A DNA stretch of 17,829 nt from NCBI GenBank assembly GCA_008668235.1, contig RQCP01000016.1, positions 1-17,829 on the forward strand, in the 5' to 3' direction. This document shows positions 1-6,449 of this stretch, one piece after another. The notes beneath the pieces are model-generated. The model ran no database searches, had not been told where the DNA came from, and saw nothing but the letters and a program-made list of their open reading frames with translations. Origin of the DNA: Collinsella aerofaciens (GTDB lineage: Bacteria > Actinomycetota > Coriobacteriia > Coriobacteriales > Coriobacteriaceae). Both the position numbers and the translations under genes were made by a program. Numbering within the stretch: position 1 is the first letter of the stretch; the number at the start of each line of letters is the position of its first letter.

Positions 1-78
1 AGGTGAGGGGGATCCAGCCCGAGGGGATGTAGGAATGCGATAGAAAAGTCATAGATGCGGGCGTGTTGGCTAAAATGG

Positions 79-108
79 GTCGGCCGGGATTGGTCAATCT
101 CGGCCGAC
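79..108. terminator. Hairpin just before the MFS remnant, probable old terminator
   Basis: A 13-bp stem (79-91 with 96-108, one G-T wobble) closes a 4-nt loop (GGTC). The plus strand continues TATATTTGG, so there is only a weak T-rich tail. It sits 42 bases upstream of the transporter remnant. This suggests that the end of a different gene or intergenic region was joined to the remnant. It could equally be a structured repeat. Confidence 0.4.
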
Positions 109-144
109 TATATTTGGCTAAATTATTCCGACGCTAACAACGGC

Positions 145-252
145 ATGGCAGGGTCATTCCAGGGAGTATTTATCTTCTGTATTGCCTGCAACCTTATGAT
201 TGCTGCGTTTGCTATCGTTTCCGGCTTTCTCAATAAGGCTGCTGAAAAGTAA
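145..252 (+). pseudogene. Remnant of an MFS transporter C-terminus
   Basis: Codons from 151 to the TAA at 250-252 read GSFQGVFIFCIACN followed by a hydrophobic run and a lysine-rich tail. The same 14 residues occur in the intact MFS carrier encoded at 3632-4897 (its residues 387-400, in the last membrane helix). The DNA of the two copies differs at many third positions, so this is not a recent copy of the neighbouring gene. It is rather the tail of a diverged paralogue or of a former resident gene. Nothing upstream resembles the rest of a carrier, and a hairpin at 79-108 shows that another unit ends there. An ATG at 145 is available but lacks a good ribosome binding site. A strong terminator follows at 288-329. 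I see it as a 5'-truncated gene. Confidence 0.6.
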
Positions 253-287
253 TAAGCGCCGATTTGCATCGGCATAGATTGCCATGC

Positions 288-335
288 AACAGGGGTCGAC
301 TCCAAGCCAGACTGGAGTCGACCCCTGTTTTCGTT
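288..335 (+). terminator. Strong rho-independent terminator
   Basis: A perfect 17-bp stem (288-304 with 313-329) encloses an 8-nt loop and continues into TTCGTTTT on the plus strand. It is oriented to end transcription coming from the MFS remnant. It also stands between that remnant and the convergent TetR gene, whose stop is at 391. Each arm contains GTCGAC. The minus strand has no T tract beyond the stem. Confidence 0.85.
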
Positions 336-390
336 TTAAAGGTTGCCCGCAGGCACCATGGGTGCCAACATGCGCTTCAGCTTGGCTGGT

Positions 391-969
391 TTATTTGAAC
401 ATAAGCTCGACTATTCCCGCCCAAACCGCTTTCTCATCAATATCCTCACCTTGAGCGACCGTATTGCTTGCTCCCTCCAGAACGGTATAAAGAATTTGTA
501 CGTAGAGCATTACGTCGGCGCTATCGGAAAACGCGCCAATCTCTACACCATGAAGAAGGATGTCTTTAAGCGCATCCATGGTTCGTTTGGTCGCCGTCGC
601 TTGACGTTCCTGAACTGCAGGAATTCGATTTGCTTGAACGCTAACCTCGGCCAGCACGCGCCGGCGCTTTTCATCGCTTCGATAGCCACCTATAACTGAA
701 TTGCCGAGCTCGATAAGCGCGGCCTTGAACCCGTCCCTATCGACTATTAGCGAGTAGTCGCGCTGATAGTCAATGGTCGGAAACATGCTGTCCAAGAGCG
801 TAGTGAAAATCTCCTCTTTTGAGGGAAAGTAGTAGTACACCGACGGCTTGGATATACCGACAAAGTCGCAAATCTTTCCGATAGACGCTTTGTCATAACC
901 GACTTCTGCCACAAGATCGTACATTGCGTCCAATATTTTTTTTCTTGTGCTCACGCTGCATTTCTCCAT
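391..969 (-). CDS. TetR/AcrR-family transcriptional regulator
   Basis: This 192-aa protein has the classic TetR layout. An N-terminal DNA-binding domain includes the recognition helix region GISKPSVYYYFPSKEEIF (about residues 38-55), preceded by a helix with KASIGKICDFVG. A variable helical ligand-binding and dimerisation domain follows. The ATG at 969 is preceded by GGAAG about 9 nt upstream. The gene is transcribed divergently from the amidinohydrolase operon, and the 224-bp gap contains two matching operator-like boxes, one at each promoter. It therefore probably represses both itself and the operon until an inducer binds, most simply the guanidino substrate or its product. The ligand is unknown. 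The family assignment is firm and the regulatory target is inferred from position. Confidence 0.9.
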   Translation of the reverse strand: MEKCSVSTRKKILDAMYDLVAEVGYDKASIGKICDFVGISKPSVYYYFPSKEEIFTTLLDSMFPTIDYQRDYSLIVDRDGFKAALIELGNSVIGGYRSDEKRRRVLAEVSVQANRIPAVQERQATATKRTMDALKDILLHGVEIGAFSDSADVMLYVQILYTVLEGASNTVAQGEDIDEKAVWAGIVELMFK

Positions 970-1041
970 TGCAAATCACTTCCGCACTACCAACATTATT
1001 AAGGATGGCAACGGAACATCAATTCGTGTCCAAACATGACC

Positions 1042-1066
1042 ACTATATACGGCGAACGGTATGTAT
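1042..1066 (-). promoter_or_regulatory. Putative tetR promoter with overlapping operator
   Basis: On the minus strand a -10 box TATAGT (1047-1042) lies 20 nt, measured end to end, from TACCG (1061-1057), giving TACCG-TT-CG then TATAGT. The same arrangement occurs at the opposite promoter (1099-1118). On the plus strand both sites share the core CGAACGGTA-N-GTAT (1053-1066 and 1102-1115). The -35 hexamer is poor. A start site near 1035 would give a leader of about 65 nt to the TetR start. Confidence 0.5.
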
Positions 1067-1094
1067 CAGTAGGCGAGCGGCAATTATTCAAAAT

Positions 1095-1118
1095 TATCTA
1101 CCGAACGGTAGGTATAGT
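1095..1118 (+). promoter_or_regulatory. Putative operon promoter with TetR operator
   Basis: A dyad CTACCG-AA-CGGTAG (1098-1111), extended by weaker flanking pairs, sits immediately upstream of and partly over a -10 box TATAGT (1113-1118). A repressor bound here would cover the RNA polymerase site of the amidinohydrolase operon. The site is the more symmetric of the two operator candidates in the divergent gap. Operator function is inferred from the symmetry, the duplication and the divergent TetR gene. Confidence 0.55.
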
Positions 1119-1193
1119 AGTACTATAGCAGGTGAAACCCCGCTATTGTCGCGGCCGGACAGCATCGCGGGAAACCCGACGGAAGGACCAACC

Positions 1194-2432
1194 ATGTACG
1201 AGAACTATCGTATGCCGGGCGAGTTCGAGAAGCGCTCCAACGTCTATGTGACATGGCTTCCCGATTACATCCGTGCAGAGGGCTACGATAACCGCCAGCC
1301 CTGCGTTGACGTGATCAAGGCTCTGCTCGAGTATGGCGACGTTACGGTCAACCTCAATTGCGGCACCCCCGGCTCCTATGAGGAGGCTTGCTCGCGCCTG
1401 AAGGAGGAGGGGGTTGATCTCGATCGCATCGAGATCACGCAGTTCGAAGACTCCAACTTCTATGTCCGCGACAACGGTCCCAGCATCATGGTCGACGACA
1501 AGGGCCATTCTTATATGGTCAACCCCGCTTGGACCTATTACGGCGTGTGGGACAAGAACTCCCCGGAGTGCCAGTCCGCACGTAAGGCAGCCGTTCACAT
1601 GGCGGTTGCGCTCGGTTGCTTCGATATCGTCAATTCCGAAATGGTTTCGGAGGGCGGCGACCGCGAGTTTGACGGTCACGGCACTCTGATCGCCATCGAG
1701 GACACGGAATGCCGCAAGCGTAATCCCGAGTTCACGAAAGAGGAAGTAGAGGCCGAGTATAAGCGCATCTACAACCTCAACAAGGTTATCTGGCTTCCGC
1801 AGCCTATGCTCGAGGACGACGACTATCGACTGGGCATCCTCGACGAGAAGGAAGACGGAACTCCCGTCTTTGGCATGAGCTTTGCAGCTCACATTGATGA
1901 GATGTGTCGCTTTATCACTCCGAACAAGATTCTTCTTGCCGAGGTGTCCGATGAAGAGGCAGCCTCGAGCAAGGCTGGAGCAGAGTCTCGTCGCCGCATT
2001 GAGGCAGCCTACGAGATCCTGAGCAACGAAACGGACTGGGAGGGCAAGCCCTTCGAGATCGTTCGTATGCCCACCGCCGAGCCTATTGAAGTCGTTATCG
2101 CCCCTGGCGATGAAGATTACGAGCTCTATAAGGGCTTCATCGACGAAATGGGCGGCAAGTTTATGGATGGCACCCCCTGGCCCGAGGGCCCCGTCCACTT
2201 CTACGCCGCAGCGAGCTACTGCAACTTCCTGATTTGCAACGGCGTCGTTCTTGGCCAGCGTTATTACCACGAGGGCATGAGCGAGGTCGTGAAAGAGAAG
2301 GATGAGCAGGCCAAGGCAGTTCTTGAGAGCTGCTTCCCCGATCGCAAAGTCATCATGATTGATTCCCTCGCGCTTAACCTGTCCGGCGGCGGCGTGCACT
2401 GCTGGACTAAGGACGTGGCGGCCAGTCGTTAG
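1194..2432 (+). CDS. Agmatine-deiminase-like amidinohydrolase (PPAD family)
   Basis: The product is 412 aa and belongs to the peptidylarginine/agmatine deiminase superfamily, which hydrolyses guanidino groups to ureido groups plus ammonia through a cysteine nucleophile. Catalytic landmarks occur in the expected order: VRDNGP (residues 91-96, Asp93), SEGGDREFDGHGT (152-164, Glu153), HIDEMCRF (233-240, His233 and Asp235), SYCNFLICNG (341-350), and GGGVHCWT with Cys403 near the C-terminus. The start at 1194 is chosen because GGAAGGA lies 7 nt upstream and homology begins here; the reading frame stays open back to 924 but over promoter DNA. At 412 aa it is longer than typical agmatine deiminases (about 360-380), with extra acidic sequence around 170-220 and 250-290. 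It is the first gene of an operon with a carbamoyltransferase and a carrier, and the TetR regulator is divergent. Family and chemistry are well supported. Agmatine as the actual substrate is not established. Confidence 0.85.
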   Translation: MYENYRMPGEFEKRSNVYVTWLPDYIRAEGYDNRQPCVDVIKALLEYGDVTVNLNCGTPGSYEEACSRLKEEGVDLDRIEITQFEDSNFYVRDNGPSIMVDDKGHSYMVNPAWTYYGVWDKNSPECQSARKAAVHMAVALGCFDIVNSEMVSEGGDREFDGHGTLIAIEDTECRKRNPEFTKEEVEAEYKRIYNLNKVIWLPQPMLEDDDYRLGILDEKEDGTPVFGMSFAAHIDEMCRFITPNKILLAEVSDEEAASSKAGAESRRRIEAAYEILSNETDWEGKPFEIVRMPTAEPIEVVIAPGDEDYELYKGFIDEMGGKFMDGTPWPEGPVHFYAAASYCNFLICNGVVLGQRYYHEGMSEVVKEKDEQAKAVLESCFPDRKVIMIDSLALNLSGGGVHCWTKDVAASR

Positions 2433-2479
2433 TGAGCCTTAGAGCCTGCGCTCTTTGGCTTAGGCGCCACATGTACCGC

Positions 2480-2511
2480 TCCCCGAGGGATATCCGTGTT
2501 TTCCTCGGGGA
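2480..2511 (+). other. Intercistronic hairpin
   Basis: CCCCGAGG (2481-2488) pairs with CCTCGGGG (2503-2510), plus an outer T-A pair, in the 123-bp gap between amidinohydrolase and carbamoyltransferase. No T tract follows; the downstream DNA is A/T-rich and leads into the ribosome binding site of the next gene. It is more likely an mRNA processing or stability element, or a weak attenuator that sets different expression of the two genes, than a full terminator. Confidence 0.45.
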
Positions 2512-2555
2512 CACATTCAACAATAATTTTGATAATAATTCGAAAGGAAATAGGC

Positions 2556-3620
2556 ATGAACAACAGCCTCCGCGGTCGCGACTACATCAACATCCATGAT
2601 CTCTCCTCCGAGGATTTCCGCTATCTCATCGATCTTGCCTGGAACCTTAAGGCTCAGAAGAAGTCTGGTGTCGACCAGCGCTACTTCCCCGGCAAAAACG
2701 TCCTCGCCAACTTTGAGTGGGGCTCGACCCGTACTCGTTGCGCATTCGAGACCTCCTGCAATGATTTGGGCATGGGCTTCACTTATCTGACCAACTCCCA
2801 CATGGGTGACTGCGAGACCGTCAAGGATGCCATGCGCGTCTTTAACGGCATGTACGATCTCATCGTCTACCGCGCACAGAAGGACGAGCAGTTCCTCTAT
2901 GACGTCGCCGACCTGGTTGACATCCCGGTCATCAATGCCCTTACTCTCGGCGATCACCCGACTCAGATGCTCGCTGACGCTCTTACGATGGAAGAGCAAT
3001 GGGGCGGTCTGCGTACGAGCCGCGGCAAGAAGATGGCTTTCGTTGGCAACTGCGCCGGCGCCCCAGTGTGGTATGGCCGTCTGTGCGCTATGCTCGACAT
3101 GGACTTCCTCGCCATCGGCCCCGACGACCTCCGTCATCAGATGTGCAAGGAAATGATCGAAGAGGTGGAGGCCTGCTACGCCAAGTACGCTCCCAATAGG
3201 ACCTTTACCATCACCTCTGACCTCGATGCCCTGGATGGCGTTGACGTTATCGTTACCGAGGAGTGGCGCTACATCAACCCCGAGTGCGGAGAAGAGGTTC
3301 TGGATCCCGACGACTACAACTCCTGGTTGGGCGATGCCGAGTCTCTGTACCCCTATCGCGTCACCAGCGAGCTGTGCAAGCGCACCAACAATCCCGACAT
3401 CTTCTGCATGCATGAGCTTCCCTCTGTCCACAACGCGGATCACCGTGTTGGCAAGATGCTCCTCGACCAGTGCAAGAACGACCTTCATCGCGAGATCATC
3501 ACCGAGGGTTTCGAGATTGCCGACGAGTGCTTTGAGGCCAACGCTTCGGTCATCTTCCGTGAGGCAGAGAACCGTCAGCACACCATCAAGGCCGTTATGT
3601 GTGCCCTTCTGGGTCTCTAG
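2556..3620 (+). CDS. Ornithine/putrescine carbamoyltransferase-like enzyme, substrate unknown
   Basis: The product is 354 aa, with the carbamoyl-phosphate half of the transcarbamylase fold clearly preserved: STRTR (57-61), YRAQ (105-108), DHPTQ (133-137), and a C-terminal AENRQHTIKAVM helix (337-348) as in ornithine carbamoyltransferases. The substrate side differs. The usual HCLP is HELP (His286, Glu287), and the usual DxWxSMG ornithine loop reads TEEWRYI (234-240). The segment before STRTR is FEW-G rather than FEKP. The ATG at 2556 is preceded by GAAAGGAAA about 6 nt upstream. Placed between a guanidino hydrolase and a carrier, it probably performs phosphorolysis of a carbamoylated amine to amine plus carbamoyl phosphate. 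No carbamate kinase follows, so the carbamoyl phosphate would be used elsewhere. Fold assignment is firm, and the substrate cannot be read from the sequence. Confidence 0.85.
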   Translation: MNNSLRGRDYINIHDLSSEDFRYLIDLAWNLKAQKKSGVDQRYFPGKNVLANFEWGSTRTRCAFETSCNDLGMGFTYLTNSHMGDCETVKDAMRVFNGMYDLIVYRAQKDEQFLYDVADLVDIPVINALTLGDHPTQMLADALTMEEQWGGLRTSRGKKMAFVGNCAGAPVWYGRLCAMLDMDFLAIGPDDLRHQMCKEMIEEVEACYAKYAPNRTFTITSDLDALDGVDVIVTEEWRYINPECGEEVLDPDDYNSWLGDAESLYPYRVTSELCKRTNNPDIFCMHELPSVHNADHRVGKMLLDQCKNDLHREIITEGFEIADECFEANASVIFREAENRQHTIKAVMCALLGL

Positions 3621-3631
3621 GAGCTGCGTCA

Positions 3632-4897
3632 ATGGAAAATGCAAAGTTAAAGAGCAGCAAGGTTTACGCATGGGTTCTCGTAATCGCGCTCGGCCTTATG
3701 TCTGCCGGCACGACCGGATCCTATAGCGTCATCGCGGGCTCCTTCGTCGCACCCGTGTGCGAGGAGTTCGGGTTTGACTATTCCATCTTCTCGTATTACT
3801 TCACCGCAACGCTCATTGGTCTTGCGGCAGCTCTTCCGTTTGTCGGAAAACTCATTCCCAAGGTCGTTGGCAAGGTTTGGCTCCCCGTTGTCGAGCTTAT
3901 TTTGCTCGCTGCCGGCGCAGGCATGGCCTTCTACACCGAAGTCTGGATGTTCATCGCCGCTGGCGCCCTGATTGGCGTTTGCTTCGCCTTCACCACCGGC
4001 GTCGCTATGTCCGACGTTATTGACCAGTGGTTCAAAAAATCTGGTGGCCTGGCAATCGGCCTCGCTTGGGCAGTGAACTCGATTTACATGCTCATCATGA
4101 GTCCCGTCATCACCTCTGTCATCGAGGCCGCTGGCTGGAGAACTGGTTATCTGGTGCTCGCCGGTGTTTCCGCAGTGCTCATTCTCCCAGCTTCCATTCT
4201 GATCATCCGCTACAAGCCTCAGGACAAGGGCATGCTGCCCTATGGCTACGTCGAGGGCGAGACGGTCACCGAGACCGAGGAGACGACCGAGGATAGCACG
4301 CGTGGCGTTAGCTATGCGCGCGCCATTAAGTCGCCTGCCTTCTTCTTCTGCATCGGCTTCCTCTGTCTCGTTCAGCTCACTTGCTGCATGAACCAGCTCT
4401 TCCCGACGTATGCTTCCGAGGTTGGTTTTAGCCCCATGGTGGGCGGCTTCATGGTATCCGCTGCATCGCTCTTCGATCTGTTCCTCAATCCGATCGTCGG
4501 CACCACTTGCGATAGGTTCGGCAGCACGAAGGCCATTCTGGGCTGGCTCGCTGTCTCCATCCTCTCCTTTGTCATGCTCATGATGAGCAGCGGCAACTCG
4601 ACGCTCAGCATCCTCGCAGCAGGCGTGAACGACGTAATGTACGTCATCGCTGGCACTGCCCTGACCGTTTTGGTTATGGATGTCTTTGGCTCCCGCGATT
4701 TCGGTCGCATCTTCGCGCTGATCTGCTCCGTGGGCTATATCGTCGGCGCCTTTGGCATGCCCGTTATGATGAAGGTCTATGAGCTTGTCGGCTCCTTCCA
4801 GGGCGTCTTCATCTTCTGCATCGCATGCAACGTTATTATCGGCCTGTTCTTGCTGCTGGCAAAAAAGACTGGTAAGAACCTCTCCTGGGACGAATAG
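3632..4897 (+). CDS. MFS transporter, OxlT-like, 12 membrane helices
   Basis: This 421-aa hydrophobic protein has two six-helix halves joined by an acidic cytoplasmic loop (about 196-230, rich in E and T). Visible helices start near residues 11, 52, 84, 105, 140 and 172 in the first half and 236, 270, 302, 325, 355 and 388 in the second. DQWF-KKSGGLAIGLAWA (131-147) and the CDRFGSTKAILG loop (293-304) match the conserved MFS cytoplasmic loops of the oxalate/formate-antiporter-like branch. Its ribosome binding site (AGGAG, 3619-3623) overlaps the stop of the carbamoyltransferase gene, so the two are translationally coupled. By context it imports the guanidino compound, perhaps in exchange for the amine product as in agmatine/putrescine exchange. 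Classical exchangers of that pathway are APC-family proteins, so an MFS carrier here is a difference. A terminator follows at 4948. Confidence 0.88.
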   Translation: MENAKLKSSKVYAWVLVIALGLMSAGTTGSYSVIAGSFVAPVCEEFGFDYSIFSYYFTATLIGLAAALPFVGKLIPKVVGKVWLPVVELILLAAGAGMAFYTEVWMFIAAGALIGVCFAFTTGVAMSDVIDQWFKKSGGLAIGLAWAVNSIYMLIMSPVITSVIEAAGWRTGYLVLAGVSAVLILPASILIIRYKPQDKGMLPYGYVEGETVTETEETTEDSTRGVSYARAIKSPAFFFCIGFLCLVQLTCCMNQLFPTYASEVGFSPMVGGFMVSAASLFDLFLNPIVGTTCDRFGSTKAILGWLAVSILSFVMLMMSSGNSTLSILAAGVNDVMYVIAGTALTVLVMDVFGSRDFGRIFALICSVGYIVGAFGMPVMMKVYELVGSFQGVFIFCIACNVIIGLFLLLAKKTGKNLSWDE

Positions 4898-4947
4898 TTC
4901 GATTCGTCTTAGACATACGCTGTAGGGCTTAACCTGCAGCCGCTTTG

Positions 4948-4976
4948 GGGCATCGACTAACATCGGTGCCCTTTTT
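4948..4976 (+). terminator. Rho-independent terminator of the catabolic operon
   Basis: A 9-bp stem with one G-T wobble (4948-4956 with 4963-4971) has a 6-nt loop and is followed directly by TTTTT. It lies 51 nt after the stop codon of the MFS gene and closes the three-gene operon. Confidence 0.85.
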
Positions 4977-4981
4977 CATCG

Positions 4982-5014
4982 AATGTGACAAAGGAGCAGC
5001 CACTTTGTCACATT
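4982..5014. repeat. TGTGACAAAG hairpin, first copy
   Basis: A perfect 12-bp inverted repeat (4982-4993 with 5003-5014) has a 9-nt loop. A related hairpin with the same TGTGACAAAG left arm lies at 5296-5324 on the other side of the long palindrome. The two appear to bracket the 447-bp non-coding stretch 4898-5344. They may be edges of a mobile palindromic unit or separate members of a dispersed intergenic family. Confidence 0.55.
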
Positions 5015-5029
5015 GAGTGGCATGTAAAT

Positions 5030-5211
5030 CGAGGTCTAATACTTTTCCGAGAAGTGAACGGCCATACTTGGGCCTCCGAAGCATCGACATTTTTAGACGT
5101 CAAACCCGTAGGATTTGGCTGGCAAAACCGCAGGAAATTGCATCTCGAAAGTGCAGATGCTTCGGGGCCCGTTTTCACTCGTTCACTTCTCGGGAAAAGT
5201 ATTAAACCTCG
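5030..5211. repeat. Long near-palindromic intergenic element (MITE-like or structured RNA)
   Basis: The outer arms 5030-5060 and 5180-5211 are complementary over about 31 bp, apart from one mismatch and one inserted base. Inside them a second pair, 5070-5085 with 5156-5170, is complementary with a single missing base. Only the apical part, roughly 5087-5150, is unpaired or weakly paired, so 180 nt folds into one rod-like hairpin. It has no convincing gene; the reading frames that cross it run through both arms and carry no ribosome binding site. A non-autonomous mobile element of the MITE type, or a structured RNA, would both fit. This element and the flanking hairpins fill the gene-free stretch 4898-5344. 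Confidence 0.6.
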
Positions 5212-5295
5212 TTGTATGGGGTGCGGCTGGAGGGTGGTCATCGTTCAGTAGCTACCTCTTCCTTGTGAATCGCCTGAAGCGCAAGGCATAATGCA

Positions 5296-5324
5296 TGTGA
5301 CAAAGGGACGGCCCCTTTGTTGTG
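5296..5324. repeat. TGTGACAAAG hairpin, second copy (degenerate)
   Basis: TGTGACAAAGGG (5296-5307) faces CCCCTTTGTTGTG (5312-5324). The inner 7-8 bp pair well and the outer part only through wobbles. It ends about 20 nt upstream of the dihydrouridine synthase start and so would lie in its leader. It is the partner of the hairpin at 4982-5014. Confidence 0.45.
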
Positions 5325-5344
5325 TTGATATGAGAGAAGAGTAG

Positions 5345-6298
5345 ATGATCCTTTCGCTGGCCCCTATGGAGGGGATTACCGGGCATGTGTTCCGTCGCGT
5401 GCATGCGGAGTGCTTCGGTGCGCTCGATTGCTATTACACGCCGTTTTTGCCGCCGCCGCGGGTGGGAAACCGCTTTGGCGGCAAGGCGTTTAAGGAGATC
5501 GATCCTGCCAATAACCAGGGGCTCAACGTGGTGCCTCAGCTGATGTCCAAGAACGCGGACGAGTTTGTGTGGGCGGCACAGGTGCTCGCCGACATGGGCT
5601 ACCGCGAGGTCAATCTCAACTTGGGTTGCCCTTCGGGAACGGTTGTCGCCAAGGGCAAGGGCTCGGGTTTCTTGCGCAATCTCGACGAGCTCGAGGCGTT
5701 CTTAAGCGATGTGTGCGAGCGGTCGCCGTTGCCGGTGTCGGTAAAGACCAGGCTGGGGCTGGAGAATGACGACGAATACGAGCGCGTGCTCGATCTGTAT
5801 TGCCGCATGCCGCTGGCAGAGCTAATCGTGCATCCGCGTGTGCAAAAGGACCGCTATACGGGCTCGCCGCGCAAGGAGTTCTATGGCGAGACGCTGGAGC
5901 GTGCGCCGTTCCCGGTTGCCTATAACGGCGATATTTTTGATCTTGAGGATATGGATGCGCTGGTGGAGGCCTATCCCGGCACACGCCATGTGATGCTGGG
6001 GCGTGGCTTGCTTGCGAACCCCGCGCTGGCTCGCATGGTCAAGGGCGGCCCTGCTGCCACGGCAGCCGAACTGCATCGTTTCCATGGCACGCTGTTTGCG
6101 GCATATGCAGAAGAGATTGGCGGTAACGCGGTCTTTCGCATGAAGGAGTGGTGGTTCTACGCCAAATGCGCCTTCGCCGATCCCGCTACCGTCCACAAGA
6201 TCGTACGCAAGACCAAAAAGGTCGACGAATACCGCGCTGCCGTCGAGCGCGTCTTTCGCGAACAGCCGCTTGCACCCACAGCTCGCTTCCACGGCTAA
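5345..6298 (+). CDS. tRNA-dihydrouridine synthase family protein
   Basis: The product is a 317-aa FMN-dependent enzyme that reduces uridines in the tRNA D-loop. Dus hallmarks are LAPMEGITG at the N-terminus (residues 5-13), the active-site segment NLGCPSGTVVAKGKGSGFL (92-110) with Cys95 as the proton donor, KTRLG (134-138), IVHPR (161-165), YNGDI (193-197), and the flavin-phosphate loop LGRGLLANP (218-226). The length is normal for the family. The ATG at 5345 follows a purine-rich GAGAGAAGAG stretch. It appears to be monocistronic, with repeats on both sides; its stop codon touches the next inverted repeat (6298). The residues seen do not tell which uridine it modifies, so no subfamily symbol is given. 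Confidence 0.93.
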   Translation: MILSLAPMEGITGHVFRRVHAECFGALDCYYTPFLPPPRVGNRFGGKAFKEIDPANNQGLNVVPQLMSKNADEFVWAAQVLADMGYREVNLNLGCPSGTVVAKGKGSGFLRNLDELEAFLSDVCERSPLPVSVKTRLGLENDDEYERVLDLYCRMPLAELIVHPRVQKDRYTGSPRKEFYGETLERAPFPVAYNGDIFDLEDMDALVEAYPGTRHVMLGRGLLANPALARMVKGGPAATAAELHRFHGTLFAAYAEEIGGNAVFRMKEWWFYAKCAFADPATVHKIVRKTKKVDEYRAAVERVFREQPLAPTARFHG

Positions 6299-6358
6299 CT
6301 AGTCATCGGGGGCGTTCTTTAACGACTGGTCATTTAAGGACGTCCCCAACGACTATGT
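6298..6358. repeat. GACTAGTCAT-GGGGACGTTCTT inverted repeat, imperfect copy
   Basis: The left arm 6298-6319 begins at the last base of the dus stop codon. The right arm 6336-6358 is its imperfect complement, with the loop GACTGGTCATTT between them. The same family is present as a perfect 22-bp inverted repeat at 17596-17655, with the same GACTGGTCATTT sequence in its loop. This points to a dispersed palindromic repeat that also sits where a terminator for dus would be. No T tract follows. Confidence 0.6.
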
Positions 6359-6360
6359 AG

Positions 6361-6432
6361 CAAAAAGCTGTACACTAGCATCCAAAGATGTCGAAAAATG
6401 TCGACTTTGGATGCTGGCGTACATGTTTGGGT
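6361..6432 (-). terminator. 72-nt terminator-like repeat, copy 1
   Basis: An 18-bp hairpin (6370-6387 with 6405-6422, one A-C mismatch and one wobble) has a 17-nt loop made of a direct repeat ATGTCGA-AAA-ATGTCGA. On the minus strand it is followed by GCTTTTTG. It lies 17 nt beyond the stop of the minus-strand ribbon-helix-helix gene, so it can terminate that transcript. It is almost identical to 7441-7512, including the loop. Confidence 0.7.
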
Positions 6433-6449
6433 CCGACGGGGGAGCGGGC

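Noticed and set aside
1143..2399. Open frame of 418 codons on the minus strand opposite the amidinohydrolase
   Set aside because: It mirrors the codon pattern of the real gene on the plus strand, which has full catalytic motifs and a ribosome binding site. The antisense product has no recognisable features.
1194..2432. Calling the first operon gene a definite agmatine deiminase (aguA)
   Set aside because: Family motifs are clear, but the protein is longer than usual and the partner carbamoyltransferase lacks the usual amine-site motifs. Naming a substrate would go beyond the sequence.
3647..4963. Open frame of 438 codons on the minus strand opposite the MFS carrier
   Set aside because: It is an antisense shadow of a strongly hydrophobic gene. 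Its composition is polar and repetitive in H, D and E, and it has no plausible start site.
4985..5251. Possible small genes inside the long palindrome
   Set aside because: Frames run through both arms of the inverted repeat on both strands, have no ribosome binding site and give unrelated products. Structure explains the DNA better.
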